Positions 17,241 through 26,425 of a stretch of 64,000 bases of DNA are shown one piece after another. Under the pieces are notes generated by a model. The model ran no database searches. It had not been told where the DNA came from and worked only from the letters and a program-made list of their open reading frames with translations. The first letter of the stretch is position 1. Every line of letters starts with the position of its first letter. The stretch is from CAMTUW01 sp947085035 (lineage in GTDB: Bacteria; Actinomycetota; Coriobacteriia; Anaerosomatales; PHET01): contig CAMTUW010000018.1 in the NCBI GenBank assembly GCA_947085035.1, positions 62,001 through 126,000 on the forward strand, written 5' to 3'. The translations under genes and the position numbers were made by a program.

Positions 17241-18400
17241 CACTCGGCGGCAGCCTCCTTCTCGTGCAGACCGCAGAACATCGTCCCTTCGTGAGACTTG
17301 TTGCGGCAGCGAACGCCGGTTGACGTGAGCGCACAGCAGCGACCGTCAGACTCCACGCCGGTCTCGTCGGTATGTGAGGAGGAGCCGACAAGTCCTTGCT
17401 GCAACGCGATGGCGGAGCTCTTGATGTCGATGCGCCAGCCGGTGAGCTTAGCCGCGAGGCGCGCGTTCTGGCCTTCTTTGCCGATGGCCAGCGAAAGCTG
17501 GTCGTCGGGCACTACGACGGTCGCGGTGTGGGTGTTCTCGTCGATCAGAACGCGATCGACCTTCGCGGGCGAAAGCGCGCTGGCGACGTATGCCGCAGGC
17601 TCTTCGTTCCAAGGAATGACGTCGATGCGCTCACCGCGCAGCTCGCCAACGACCATGCGGACGCGGCTGCCCTTCGGTCCCACGCACGCGCCAACCGGAT
17701 CGAGACCGGATTCCCGGCTCGAGACGGCGACTTTGCTGCGCGCGCCGGGCTCTCGTGCCACGCTCTTGATCTCGACGATGCCATCGTAGACCTCAGGCAC
17801 CTCGATCTCGAAGAGACGTCGGATGAGTCCGGGATGTGTGCGAGAGACGACGATCGAGGGTTCGTTGCCCTGGCCCTTGCGAACGTCGGTGATGTAGGCC
17901 TTTATACGCTCGTTGTGGTTGTAGCGCTCGTTGGGCGGCTGCTCTTTGGGAGGGAGCAGGGCCTCGACGCCCTCACGCAGCTTGATGAGCGTGTAGTTCG
18001 ACACCGACTGCTGGATGGTGCCGGTCACCGACTCACCGATGCGGTCGACGTACTCCTCGAAGATCCGCTCGCGCTCGGCGTCACGGATGATGCTGGTGAT
18101 GACGCTCTTGGCGTTGTGGGCGGCGATACGGCTCACATCCGCAGGCGTCACGTCACGCTCTTCGTGGGACTCGGGCTCCCCCGTCTCAGGATCGAGTTCA
18201 CCGACCGGGACTCTCTCGTAGACGTAGATATGGCCGGTCTCACGGTCGATGGTGACGCGAGCGCCGAACTCCAGGTCAAGGATTCGCTCGTAGGTCGACG
18301 CCAAGGACTGCTCGAGCTTGTCGAGCATGTCGTACTCGTCGATGCCCTTTTCCTGTGCAAGAAGCCTGAGAGCCTCCATGACGTTTCCGTCAGCGCTCAT
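17240..18400 (-). CDS. nusA: Transcription elongation/termination factor NusA with C-terminal Cys/His tail
   Basis: Binds RNA polymerase and controls pausing, termination and antitermination. The 386-aa protein has an N-terminal RNAP-binding domain (1-130), an S1 domain (about 135-200) and two KH domains, with GACVGPKGSRVRMV near 237-250 and LAIGKEGQNARLAAKL at 304-319. A tail of about 45 residues follows and ends in C355, C356, C365, C376 and H379 (CCALTSTG, RCRNKSH, FCGLH). This pattern resembles small zinc-binding CxxxT-G-xC-CxxH modules and is not part of ordinary NusA. ATG 18400 directly follows the rimP stop (TAGATG). Confidence 0.95.
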   Translation of the reverse strand: MSADGNVMEALRLLAQEKGIDEYDMLDKLEQSLASTYERILDLEFGARVTIDRETGHIYVYERVPVGELDPETGEPESHEERDVTPADVSRIAAHNAKSVITSIIRDAERERIFEEYVDRIGESVTGTIQQSVSNYTLIKLREGVEALLPPKEQPPNERYNHNERIKAYITDVRKGQGNEPSIVVSRTHPGLIRRLFEIEVPEVYDGIVEIKSVAREPGARSKVAVSSRESGLDPVGACVGPKGSRVRMVVGELRGERIDVIPWNEEPAAYVASALSPAKVDRVLIDENTHTATVVVPDDQLSLAIGKEGQNARLAAKLTGWRIDIKSSAIALQQGLVGSSSHTDETGVESDGRCCALTSTGVRCRNKSHEGTMFCGLHEKEAAAE

Positions 18401-18889
18401 CTATTCACCGCACCTTTCCCGGTTGAAGTCCACAACGCCTTTGAGGCGTGCTTTGACGATTCGGTCGTACTCGATCTCGACGCGCTCACCGTCTACCTCG
18501 ACAAGAACCAGCTCGCCGTCCACACCGAGCAGAGTCCCTGTCCATGTGTGGCGCCTGTCGTCACCAGCTTTGGCCTTGATGGTGACCTTCTCGCCAGTGA
18601 AACGCTCGAAATCGATGAGTTTGTGAAGAGGCCGATCAATTCCGGGCGAAGAGACCTCGAGGGTGAATGGGCCACTCAACGCGCTCACGTCTTCGAGCGC
18701 CTCAGAGACCCATACGTTCGCGGCGCAGATCACGTCGATGCCGAGACCGTTCTCACAGTCGAGCAGAACGCGGATGATCGGGCTCGCTCGCCCGCCGACT
18801 TGCTCCACGGCCACGAGTTCGAAGCCGTGACTGGCTGCGACCGGCTCGAGGATCTCTGTCAAAGCGCGTGCGGTGTCTGTAATGGCCAT
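18401..18889 (-). CDS. rimP: Ribosome maturation factor RimP
   Basis: 30S assembly factor (YhbC/DUF150 family), 162 aa, with the typical N-terminal alpha/beta domain and C-terminal SH3-like barrel. The motif LEVSSPGIDRPL is diagnostic. The start ATG 18889 has GGAGGTG nine bases upstream. It is the first gene of the rimP-nusA-ylxR-infB-rbfA-nrnA-truB-ribF unit, and a good sigma-70-type promoter lies about 80 bases ahead of it. Confidence 0.95.
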   Translation of the reverse strand: MAITDTARALTEILEPVAASHGFELVAVEQVGGRASPIIRVLLDCENGLGIDVICAANVWVSEALEDVSALSGPFTLEVSSPGIDRPLHKLIDFERFTGEKVTIKAKAGDDRRHTWTGTLLGVDGELVLVEVDGERVEIEYDRIVKARLKGVVDFNRERCGE

Positions 18890-18975
18890 CTGCCGGTCAC
18901 CTCCAAGTCCACAGAACAAAAGAAGCGAGCGTCAGCCCACTTCTCGCGAGTGCGGTCAAATTCACGAACGTGGCG

Positions 18976-19003
18976 ATTCTATCACAAGGCGAAGCATGGT
19001 CAA
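18976..19003 (-). promoter_or_regulatory. Promoter of the rimP-nusA-infB operon
   Basis: Minus-strand -35 TTGACC (18998-19003), 16-base spacer and -10 TAGAAT (18976-18981) preceded by TGA, an extended -10. This is one of the best promoter matches in the window. Transcription would start near 18969, leaving a leader of about 80 bases before rimP. The -35 partly overlaps a weak GC-rich stem with TTTTT (CGCG-CGAG-CGCG) that could end proS transcription. Confidence 0.75.
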
Positions 19004-19025
19004 AAACGCGCTCGCGCGAAGGGGA

Positions 19026-20750
19026 TCAGGAGAACAGCGCGCGCTGAGTGATGACAGCTTCGGTGATCAGCTCGGGCGCCTCGTCCAGCGGAAGCATCAA
19101 GCGCTCACCGCTGGCACGTATCTTGAACTCGACGACGCCTTCGGCAAGCCCCTTCTTCCCCACGACGACTTGAAAAGGCCATCCGATGAGGTCGGCGTCT
19201 TTGAACTTGACCCCGGGGCGCTCATCGCGGTCATCGAGAATGACTTCAACGCCTGAGGACGCGAGCTCGCGCCACAGCTTCTCTGCAACCGAGACGATCT
19301 CGCCATCGGTCGCCAGTGGCAGTACTGCGACTTCGAGGGGCGCGACTGAGACTGGCCAGACGATACCGTGCTCATCGTTGTGCTGCTCGATGACGGCGGC
19401 CAACGAGCGCGAGATGCCGACTCCGTAGCAACCCATGAGGAACGGACGTTCCTCGCCAGCCTCGTCAGTGAAGGAGGCACCCATGGACTCGGAGTACTTG
19501 GTGCCCAACTGAAACACCTGGGACACCTCGATGCCCCGGGCTCCTTCAAGCGTGCCTCGGCACTCCGGGCACCCGTCGCCCGGCTGGGCGACAATGAGGT
19601 CGGCCCACGAGTCGACCGCAAAATCCCGGCCCGGCATCGCGCCGAGCAGGTGGAAATCATCCTCGTTGGCCCCGACTCCCCAGGCCACCTCGTCACGCAG
19701 GGAGAGATCGGCGACGATGAGGGTGCCTTCCGGTGTCGAGACCGGTCCGAGCGAACCCTTGGGAAGCCGGTGAGTGTCAAAGTCCTCCTCGGCGAGAAGT
19801 TCGACACCGGGAACCGCTCGAGCGGCCTTCAGCGGATTGAGCTCGCGGTCTCCCGGCAGGCAGAAGAAGACCAGTCGCCCGTCGGTCGTCTTGGCGGCCA
19901 TGGTCTTGACCGTATCGTGCGCTGAGATGCCGAGTGCAGTGGCGAGATCGGCGATCGTCCGCACGCGAGGAGTATGGATCCTCTCGATATCTCGGGGCTT
20001 CGTGACCGCAGGCGTGCGTAGAATCAACGTCTCTGCGGCTTCAACGTTGGCGGCGTAGCCACAGGCGCAGTAGACGAGAGCGGCCTCTCCGGCTTCAGCG
20101 AGCGCCATGAACTCCGTGGTGACGCTTCCGCCGATCTGGCCTGAATCGGCAGCTACCGGACGGTAGTCCAAGTTCAGCCGCTCGCATATACGGCCGTATG
20201 CGCGCGCCTGTTCGTCATAGTGTTCCTGCAGCGACTCCTGTGTCGCGTGGAACGAGTAGGCGTCCTTCATGATGAACTCGCGACCTCGCAGGAGTCCGAA
20301 GCGCGGGCGGACCTCATCGCGAAACTTCATGTTGATCTGATAAAGCGATACAGGCAGGTCACGGTAGCTGCGTAACTCGCTTCGCACGAGAGCCGTGATG
20401 ATCTCCTCGTGGGTGGGCCCGAGACAGAACTCCCGTCCATGACGGTCGCGAAGTCGAGCGAGCTCAGGGCCGTACACGTCCCACCTGCCCGACTCACGCC
20501 AAAGCTCGGCGGGTTGCACGATGGGCAGGAGCAGTTCTTGGCTGCCGATCGCGTTCATCTCCTCGCGGACGATCGCTTCGATCTTGGCGAGAGCGCGCAA
20601 TCCGAGTGGCAGAAACGAGTAGATCCCGCTCGCTGTCTTTCGGATCATCCCCGCGCGTAGAAGCAATCGATGGCTGGCGAGTTCCGCTTCTGTCGGATCC
20701 TCTTTGAGCGTGGGAGCGTAGACCTTGGACAGTCGCAGTGCGTCGGCCAT
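19026..20750 (-). CDS. proS: Prolyl-tRNA synthetase (bacterial type with editing domain)
   Basis: Class II aminoacyl-tRNA synthetase charging tRNA-Pro. The protein has 574 aa, the length of the prokaryote-type enzyme with the INS cis-editing domain between motifs 2 and 3 (about residues 225-385). Motif 2 shows KFRDEVRPRFGLLRGREF, and motif 3 shows GCYGVGISRSLAA. The anticodon-binding domain is C-terminal. ATG 20750 has GGAG eight bases upstream. It lies 43 bases after ispG, the last gene of the run that starts at rpsB. Confidence 0.96.
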   Translation of the reverse strand: MADALRLSKVYAPTLKEDPTEAELASHRLLLRAGMIRKTASGIYSFLPLGLRALAKIEAIVREEMNAIGSQELLLPIVQPAELWRESGRWDVYGPELARLRDRHGREFCLGPTHEEIITALVRSELRSYRDLPVSLYQINMKFRDEVRPRFGLLRGREFIMKDAYSFHATQESLQEHYDEQARAYGRICERLNLDYRPVAADSGQIGGSVTTEFMALAEAGEAALVYCACGYAANVEAAETLILRTPAVTKPRDIERIHTPRVRTIADLATALGISAHDTVKTMAAKTTDGRLVFFCLPGDRELNPLKAARAVPGVELLAEEDFDTHRLPKGSLGPVSTPEGTLIVADLSLRDEVAWGVGANEDDFHLLGAMPGRDFAVDSWADLIVAQPGDGCPECRGTLEGARGIEVSQVFQLGTKYSESMGASFTDEAGEERPFLMGCYGVGISRSLAAVIEQHNDEHGIVWPVSVAPLEVAVLPLATDGEIVSVAEKLWRELASSGVEVILDDRDERPGVKFKDADLIGWPFQVVVGKKGLAEGVVEFKIRASGERLMLPLDEAPELITEAVITQRALFS

Positions 20751-20793
20751 GAAAGCGTCTCCTCTGAAGTGCGCGGGTGCTTACGAAAGGATA

Positions 20794-21864
20794 TCAGGAG
20801 TCGAGACGGTCGATCTCAGCGAAGAGTTCGTTGACGATGTCGGCCTCAGCGACCTTGCGGATGGGAACGCCCTTGGCGAAGATCACGCCGACGCCGTCAC
20901 CGGCAGCAACGCCGATGTCTGCTTCGCGAGCCTCACCGGGGCCATTCACCACGCAGCCCATCACAGCGACTTTCAGGGCAGCGTTTCCTCCCTGCAGTCG
21001 TGATGAGACCTCGTTGGCGATCGCGACCAGATCGATCTTGCAGCGGCCGCACGTCGGACAGCTCACCAGTTCGGGTGAGTTCCTCCGAAGGTCCAAGGCA
21101 CCGAGGATCTCCCACGCGACACGAACCTCTTCCACCGGATCGGCGGTAAGCGAGACACGGAGCGTGTCACCGATGCCTTCATGTAGCAAGATCCCGATGC
21201 CGACCGCCGACTTCACGGTGCCGGACAGCAAGGTGCCGGCTTCAGTGACGCCGACATGCAGCGGGTAGGGCACCTCGGCCGCCAGTTTTCGACAGGCGTC
21301 TACGGTGGCAGTCACGCTGGAGGCCTTGGCGGACAACACGATGTCGGTGAATCCGCGCTTCTCGAAATGCGAGCAGAACGTGATCGCGCTCGCGACGAGC
21401 TTGTCGGGCAGTGACCAGTCACGATCACGGCACTCATCGGAAAGCGAACCGGCGTTCACGCCGATGCGGATGGGGATGCCGGCCTCACCTGCGGCTTCGA
21501 TCACCTCATCCACACGCGACATGTCGCCGATGTTGCCGGGGTTGATGCGGAGCTTCGCGGCTCCGCAGCGTGCGGCTTCGATGGCGAGACGATGGTCGAA
21601 GTGAACGTCGGCGACGACGGGCAGCTGGGATACGACGCAGATCTCGGCGAACGCGGGCAATGCATCCGCACGGGGAATCGCGACTCGCACGATCTCGCAA
21701 CCCGCATCGGCGAGCCGCGCGATCTGGTCGAGGGTGGCGGCAACGTCACGGGTGTCGGTGGTCGTCATCGACTGCACGCGAATCGGGGCATCGCCTCCAA
21801 GGCGAACCGATCCGACCTGTACGGCCCTCGATGCGCGCCTGGGCGCACAGTCCGCGTGAGTCAT
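20794..21864 (-). CDS. ispG: 4-Hydroxy-3-methylbut-2-enyl diphosphate synthase (flavodoxin-type IspG)
   Basis: [4Fe-4S] enzyme of the methylerythritol phosphate pathway that converts MEcPP to HMBPP. The protein has 356 aa. A TIM-barrel is followed by the cluster-binding domain with CPTCGRC (269-275) and MGCVVNGPGEA (C304). The frame is open upstream, but ATG 21864 (MTHADCAPRR), two bases after the rseP stop, fits the family. dxr-rseP-ispG-proS is the usual actinobacterial arrangement and places two MEP-pathway enzymes together. Confidence 0.95.
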   Translation of the reverse strand: MTHADCAPRRASRAVQVGSVRLGGDAPIRVQSMTTTDTRDVAATLDQIARLADAGCEIVRVAIPRADALPAFAEICVVSQLPVVADVHFDHRLAIEAARCGAAKLRINPGNIGDMSRVDEVIEAAGEAGIPIRIGVNAGSLSDECRDRDWSLPDKLVASAITFCSHFEKRGFTDIVLSAKASSVTATVDACRKLAAEVPYPLHVGVTEAGTLLSGTVKSAVGIGILLHEGIGDTLRVSLTADPVEEVRVAWEILGALDLRRNSPELVSCPTCGRCKIDLVAIANEVSSRLQGGNAALKVAVMGCVVNGPGEAREADIGVAAGDGVGVIFAKGVPIRKVAEADIVNELFAEIDRLDS

Positions 21865-21866
21865 TG

Positions 21867-23126
21867 TCAGCCGCCGACTATGCGGGTGATGTCGGTGAAC
21901 ATGAGGTAGGCGATCAATGCGAACAACAGCATCGCCCCCGACAGTGACACGCCAAGCGAGAAGTTGCGGGAAAGTGGCTTGCCGCGCAACCACTCAACGA
22001 TCTCAAGAGCGATCTTGCCGCCGTCGAGCGGAGGTATCGGCAGGATGTTTATGACGCCCAGTGAAAGCGAGAGCGCAGCGACGATTCCAGCGTAGTCCAG
22101 AGGTCCCGACTTGGCTGCCTCAGCAGCGTAGACCGCGGCGCCGATCACGCTCGAGGACTGACTCACGGAAACGGCGAAGGTGGACGGATTGAAGAATCCG
22201 GCGATCGCCACGAAGGTCAGGCCGATGAAGGAGAACGACATGACGAACGCCTGCCAGGGGTTGGGCCGGACGGGTTTCATCTCAGGAGAGATGCCCAGCT
22301 GCGCGCCTCCGGTCCGAGGGTTCTCGCCAAGCGTGGCCGACACTGTGAGATCTGATCCCCCACGCTCGACGGTCACGGACACCGTCTGACCGACCTCGAG
22401 GCCAGCGACGGTGTGCACGAGCGCCCGGAAGTCAGCGGTCTTCGCGCCTCCAACAGAGAGGATCTTGTCGCCCGCCTTGATTCCGGCGCGTTCGGCGGCG
22501 CTGTTGGCGCCCACCGCGCCCACGAAGCCGGTGTCTTGCGAGTAGCCGAAGGCCGAGAGAACCACAGTGAACACCGTGACTGCGGTAAGCAGATTCAGAA
22601 TCACGCCCATCGACAGAACCGTGAGGCGTTTGCCGGTTGACAGCCCGCGATACGTGGATCGACGCGCCGTATCGAGTAGCGCTGCGGGATCGTGTGCAGT
22701 CTCGGTGGAAAACCGAGAGAGGTACAGGTCGTCGTGGCCTTCGACCGGTGTGAGCGCGTCCCAGTCGGCGAGAGTGATCAGGAGGCCATCAGCGGTCTGC
22801 ACGTCGACCCCGAGATGCCCGGCAAGTAACCCGGCATCCATCGCGCCGTATTCTGTGACGATGGCCAGGGCGGGCGCGAGCAGAGGGTCCTCGGGACCAG
22901 GTTCCATGCCGGCGATCCGCACGTATCCACCGAGCGGCACCATCGTGATGCCGTAGGTGGTCTTGGCGCCCCGGAAGCGAATGGCGGGTCCAGGAAGGCC
23001 CACCATGAACTCGTGGACCTTCACGCCGAACATCCGCGCGGCGAGGAAGTGCCCGCCTTCATGGATGACGATCAACAGTGAGAACGTGATAACGCCCCAG
23101 AACACAGCGGCGAAGCCTTCAGACAT
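21867..23126 (-). CDS. rseP: Site-2 zinc metalloprotease RseP family with inserted domain
   Basis: Membrane-embedded protease for regulated intramembrane proteolysis (419 aa). The zinc motif HEGGH is at residues 22-26 in the first transmembrane helix, and the second site NILPIPPLDGG is at 360-370. A PDZ domain spans about 196-280, and further transmembrane helices lie near 168-192, 295-315 and 390-412. Residues 80-160 form an insertion with the pattern LLAGHLGVDVQTADGLLIT and LADWDALTP, which resembles a winged helix and is absent from standard RseP. It overlaps the dxr stop by eight bases. Confidence 0.93.
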   Translation of the reverse strand: MSEGFAAVFWGVITFSLLIVIHEGGHFLAARMFGVKVHEFMVGLPGPAIRFRGAKTTYGITMVPLGGYVRIAGMEPGPEDPLLAPALAIVTEYGAMDAGLLAGHLGVDVQTADGLLITLADWDALTPVEGHDDLYLSRFSTETAHDPAALLDTARRSTYRGLSTGKRLTVLSMGVILNLLTAVTVFTVVLSAFGYSQDTGFVGAVGANSAAERAGIKAGDKILSVGGAKTADFRALVHTVAGLEVGQTVSVTVERGGSDLTVSATLGENPRTGGAQLGISPEMKPVRPNPWQAFVMSFSFIGLTFVAIAGFFNPSTFAVSVSQSSSVIGAAVYAAEAAKSGPLDYAGIVAALSLSLGVINILPIPPLDGGKIALEIVEWLRGKPLSRNFSLGVSLSGAMLLFALIAYLMFTDITRIVGG

Positions 23127-24270
23127 GCTGGAGTATCTCCTTTGCGTGGGCTCTCGCCCAGTCGTCAACCGTCTCAACGTGCTCTACCGAAGAGATCGCC
23201 TCAGGGTCGTGCGACTCCATGACCATCGCGACAACTCGTTCGATGTCGAGAAAGCCGCATCCGTCATGAAGAAACGAATCGACCGCGACCTCATTGGCCG
23301 CGTTCATAGCAGCAGGCATCGTGCCGCCTTCGCGCCCCGCAGCATACGCAAGCGCAAGACAGCGAAATGTGTCGAGGTCGGGCTCCTCGAAATCGAGGCT
23401 ACCGATACGGGAGAAGTCGACGGGTTCGAGCGGTGCGTCCCAACGCTTCGGATACGAGAGCGCGTACTGGATCGGGATGCGCATGTCCGTCGCGCCCAAG
23501 TGGGCCTTCACGCTTCCGTCAGCGAATTCGACCATCGAATGAACGCAGCTTTGCGGGTGCACGACGACCCTGATGGCATCGAAAGATACGCCGAAGAGGT
23601 GGTGCGCCTCGATGACTTCAAGACCCTTGTTCATCATCGTGGCCGAATCGATGGAGATCTTGCGTCCCATCGTCCAGGTCGGGTGATTCAGCGCTTGAGC
23701 AGCGGTGACATGGGCCAGTTCTGATCTGGCCCACCCTCGAAACGGACCACCGCTCGCCGTGAGCCAGATGCGTCGAACGGATTCGCCCTCCTCGCCGATC
23801 AAACATTGGAAGATCGCCGAGTGCTCCGAGTCGACCGGCAGCAGTTGGCCAGGGTCTGCCAGCGCGGTCACGAGGGAGCCACCTACCACCAGCGACTCCT
23901 TGTTCGCGAGCGCGAGACGCTTACCCGCCTTCAGGGCAGCGACGGTGGCGCGCAGTCCCGCCGATCCCACGAGCGCGTTCACGATGATGTCGGCCTCGGG
24001 ATGAGTTGCGAGCGAAACGACTGCGTCGGCGCCGTCCGAGACCGTGCCGCCCGTGCACAGCGCGCGGGCGCGCGAGGCCGCTTCGCGGTCAACGAGCGCG
24101 AGCTCGCCGACCCCGAGGGTCCGAGCCTGTTCGCTGATCAGCTCGGCGTTCGAGTGGGCGGCCAAACCAACGACGCGAAGGCGATCGGGATAGCGCGATG
24201 CGACCTGAATCGCCTGCTGCCCTATCGAGCCCGTGGACCCGAGAATCACGACGTTTCTGATCTCGGTCAT
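23119..24270 (-). CDS. dxr: 1-Deoxy-D-xylulose 5-phosphate reductoisomerase
   Basis: NADPH-dependent enzyme making MEP, the committed step of non-mevalonate isoprenoid synthesis. The protein has 383 aa. The dinucleotide motif GSTGSIG is at 11-17, and metal and substrate residues are visible in VDSEHSAIFQCL, TASGGPFRG and SATMMNKGLEVIEA. ATG 24270 overlaps the cdsA stop by four bases, with GGAGG six bases upstream. Confidence 0.96.
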   Translation of the reverse strand: MTEIRNVVILGSTGSIGQQAIQVASRYPDRLRVVGLAAHSNAELISEQARTLGVGELALVDREAASRARALCTGGTVSDGADAVVSLATHPEADIIVNALVGSAGLRATVAALKAGKRLALANKESLVVGGSLVTALADPGQLLPVDSEHSAIFQCLIGEEGESVRRIWLTASGGPFRGWARSELAHVTAAQALNHPTWTMGRKISIDSATMMNKGLEVIEAHHLFGVSFDAIRVVVHPQSCVHSMVEFADGSVKAHLGATDMRIPIQYALSYPKRWDAPLEPVDFSRIGSLDFEEPDLDTFRCLALAYAAGREGGTMPAAMNAANEVAVDSFLHDGCGFLDIERVVAMVMESHDPEAISSVEHVETVDDWARAHAKEILQHV

Positions 24271-25088
24271 AACACGCCTCCCCATTTCAGCAGCCAGTAC
24301 CCAACGAGGCTCGCGAAAAGAAGTGAGTCGATCCGGTCGAGGAATCCCCCGTGCCCCGGTAGCGAGTCCCCTGAATCCTTGACGCCCACCTCGCGTTTGA
24401 GTCTGGATTCGAAGAGGTCACCAACTACGGCGGCGAGAGCGACGCCGAGTCCGATCATGACGGCGACAAGAACAGAGATCTTCACGTCGAAGAACCCCGG
24501 CACCACAAGCCACGTCGCGACGCATGCGATCGTGCCAGCGAAGAAACCCTCCCATGATTTGTTCGGGGAGATTCGCGGGGCCAGTTTTCGGCGTCCGAAC
24601 GAAACGCCGATCACATAGGCACCCACGTCGGCGAGCCACACGCTCGCGATGAGCGTCAGAGCGAGAGCCAAGCCGTCGTCATGACTGCGAATCAAGACGA
24701 AGTGACTCAGGAGAAAGCCCGTGTAGAGCGCGCCGAAAAGCGTCTCAGCCGTCTCGGTGAGACGGATACGTGCGATGAACGTGTGGCGCACGATGAGCGT
24801 GACGATGAGGAGCGTGGATACCCACAGCATGCCCGAACTGGACCACAGGGCCGTAGCGAGGGGCATCGCGGTTGCCGCAGCCACCCCGAACACGACGCGC
24901 GGTACCCCAAAGCCTCCGTGGCGGATGGCGTAGAACTCTCTGGCGGCCAAACCCGTCATGGCGCCGAACAGGATAGCGGTCGGCACGGCTCCGAACCACA
25001 GAGCCAGAAGCGTCGCGACGCCGTAAACGACGGCGGTCAGTATGCGGGCCCCCAGTCCTCTGAAGCGCGATTGCAGCGGAGTGCTCAT
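24267..25088 (-). CDS. cdsA: Phosphatidate cytidylyltransferase
   Basis: Membrane enzyme that makes CDP-diacylglycerol from phosphatidate and CTP, the branch point of phospholipid synthesis. The 273-aa protein has about seven or eight hydrophobic segments. The C-terminal CDS signature is intact: SPNKSWEG, then GDLFESRLKREVGVKDSG and LPGHGGFLDRIDS. ATG 25088 overlaps the uppS stop by one base (TGATG). Confidence 0.95.
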   Translation of the reverse strand: MSTPLQSRFRGLGARILTAVVYGVATLLALWFGAVPTAILFGAMTGLAAREFYAIRHGGFGVPRVVFGVAAATAMPLATALWSSSGMLWVSTLLIVTLIVRHTFIARIRLTETAETLFGALYTGFLLSHFVLIRSHDDGLALALTLIASVWLADVGAYVIGVSFGRRKLAPRISPNKSWEGFFAGTIACVATWLVVPGFFDVKISVLVAVMIGLGVALAAVVGDLFESRLKREVGVKDSGDSLPGHGGFLDRIDSLLFASLVGYWLLKWGGVL

Positions 25089-25864
25089 CAGCGGCCACCG
25101 TAGCGTCGCTCGCGGTGCTGGAAGTCGACCACCGCGCTCAGGAGATCGGTGCGGTCGAAGTCGGGCCACAGCGTCTGGGTGACCCACAGCTCGCTGTAGG
25201 CGATTTCGTACAGAAGGAAGTTGGAGACGCGCATCTCCCCACTCGTTCTGATCACGAGATCGGGATCGGGTAGATCCGCGGTGGAAAGATGGGCGCTGAT
25301 GGTCTCAGTGCTGATGTCGCCCGGGTCGATCTCGCCTCGCAACGCCTTTTCGGCGATCGCACGTGCGGCGAGGGCGATGTCGTCTCGACCACCGTAGTCA
25401 AGCGCCACCACAAGGGTGAGGCCCGAGTTCTTCGCGGTGCGGGCAACACATCGCCTGAATGCCGCAGCGGTCTCTCCGGGTAAACCCTCGAGCCTCCCGA
25501 TGACCCTGACGCGCACATTCATGCGCTCCAGGTTGACGAGCTCGCGCTCGAGAACCTCAACGAAGAGCGACATGATCCCGAGAACCTCATCTTTCGGACG
25601 GGACCAGTTCTCTGACGAGAAGGAGTAGATGGTCAGGTAGCTGATATCAAGCTCGATCGAGGCTGCGATAGCCTCACGGACGGCCTTTGCGCCCGCTTGA
25701 TGGCCGGCCAGACGCGGCAGACCGCGGGAAGCCGCCCAGCGACCGTTGCCGTCCATGATGATCGCGATGTGCGCGGGGACCGCGTTCGGGATGAAGTCGG
25801 CAAGAAGGGCATGCGCGCGGTCGCCCTGGAAGAACGACACGCGGCTGGATTCGTCAGGGCCCAC
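25088..25864 (-). CDS. uppS: Isoprenyl transferase (undecaprenyl diphosphate synthase type)
   Basis: Cis-prenyltransferase that builds the polyprenyl carrier for cell-wall synthesis from IPP made by the neighbouring MEP-pathway genes. The protein has 258 aa. The catalytic Asp is D38 in IAIIMDGNGRWA. Later conserved segments are SFSSENWSRP, LDYGGRDDI and DLVIRTSGEMRVSNFLL. The GTG start at 25864 lies three bases after frr, with GGAGG eight bases upstream. Confidence 0.95.
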   Translation of the reverse strand: MGPDESSRVSFFQGDRAHALLADFIPNAVPAHIAIIMDGNGRWAASRGLPRLAGHQAGAKAVREAIAASIELDISYLTIYSFSSENWSRPKDEVLGIMSLFVEVLERELVNLERMNVRVRVIGRLEGLPGETAAAFRRCVARTAKNSGLTLVVALDYGGRDDIALAARAIAEKALRGEIDPGDISTETISAHLSTADLPDPDLVIRTSGEMRVSNFLLYEIAYSELWVTQTLWPDFDRTDLLSAVVDFQHRERRYGGR

Positions 25865-25867
25865 GCC

Positions 25868-26425
25868 CTAGACCTCCATGATTTCGGTCTCTTTGCGTTT
25901 GAGCGCCTCATCGACATCCTTGACGTGGCCGTCCGTCAGCTTCTGTACCTCGGTTTCAGCGCGACGGACATCGTCTTCGGAGACCTCGCCGTCCTTGGAC
26001 AACCGCTCAAGCTTCTGGTTTGCGTCCCGGCGGATGTTTCGAATGGCGACCCGCGCTTCCTCGGCGTAACCTTTGCAGAGTTTCACCAGGTCGCGACGGC
26101 GCTCCTCGTTCAGCGCCGGGAAGGGAACCCGAATGACGATACCGTCGTTGCTCGGGTTCAGGCCGAGGTCGGATGTGAGAATGGCACGCTCGATAGCGCC
26201 GATGATGGTCTTGTCCCACGGCTCGATGACGACCGTCTGCGGTTCAGGGACTTTGAGGCTGGCCACTTGGTTCAATGGCATCGGACTGCCGTACGCCTCT
26301 ACCGTGACCTTGTCAAAGATCAATGCAGAGGCGCGCCCGGTCCGCACGGTCGAGAACTCGTGAGCGAGTGCCTGCAACGTCTTTTCCATGTGTTCGTTCG
26401 CTGATTTGATGATCTCGTTCGTCAT
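25868..26425 (-). CDS. frr: Ribosome recycling factor
   Basis: Splits post-termination ribosomes together with EF-G. The protein has 185 aa, standard length. The conserved core FSTVRTGRASALIFDKV near residue 24 and the coiled C-terminal arm are present. The start overlaps the pyrH stop by four bases (ATGA). pyrH-frr is an almost universal bacterial pair. Confidence 0.97.
   Translation of the reverse strand: MTNEIIKSANEHMEKTLQALAHEFSTVRTGRASALIFDKVTVEAYGSPMPLNQVASLKVPEPQTVVIEPWDKTIIGAIERAILTSDLGLNPSNDGIVIRVPFPALNEERRRDLVKLCKGYAEEARVAIRNIRRDANQKLERLSKDGEVSEDDVRRAETEVQKLTDGHVKDVDEALKRKETEIMEV

Noticed and set aside
17396..19051. Long open reading frame of 551 codons on the plus strand
   Set aside because: It is antisense to nusA and rimP, whose minus-strand products have clear domains. 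The plus-strand translation is Asp/Arg/Val rich with no recognisable family, typical of a GC-rich shadow frame.
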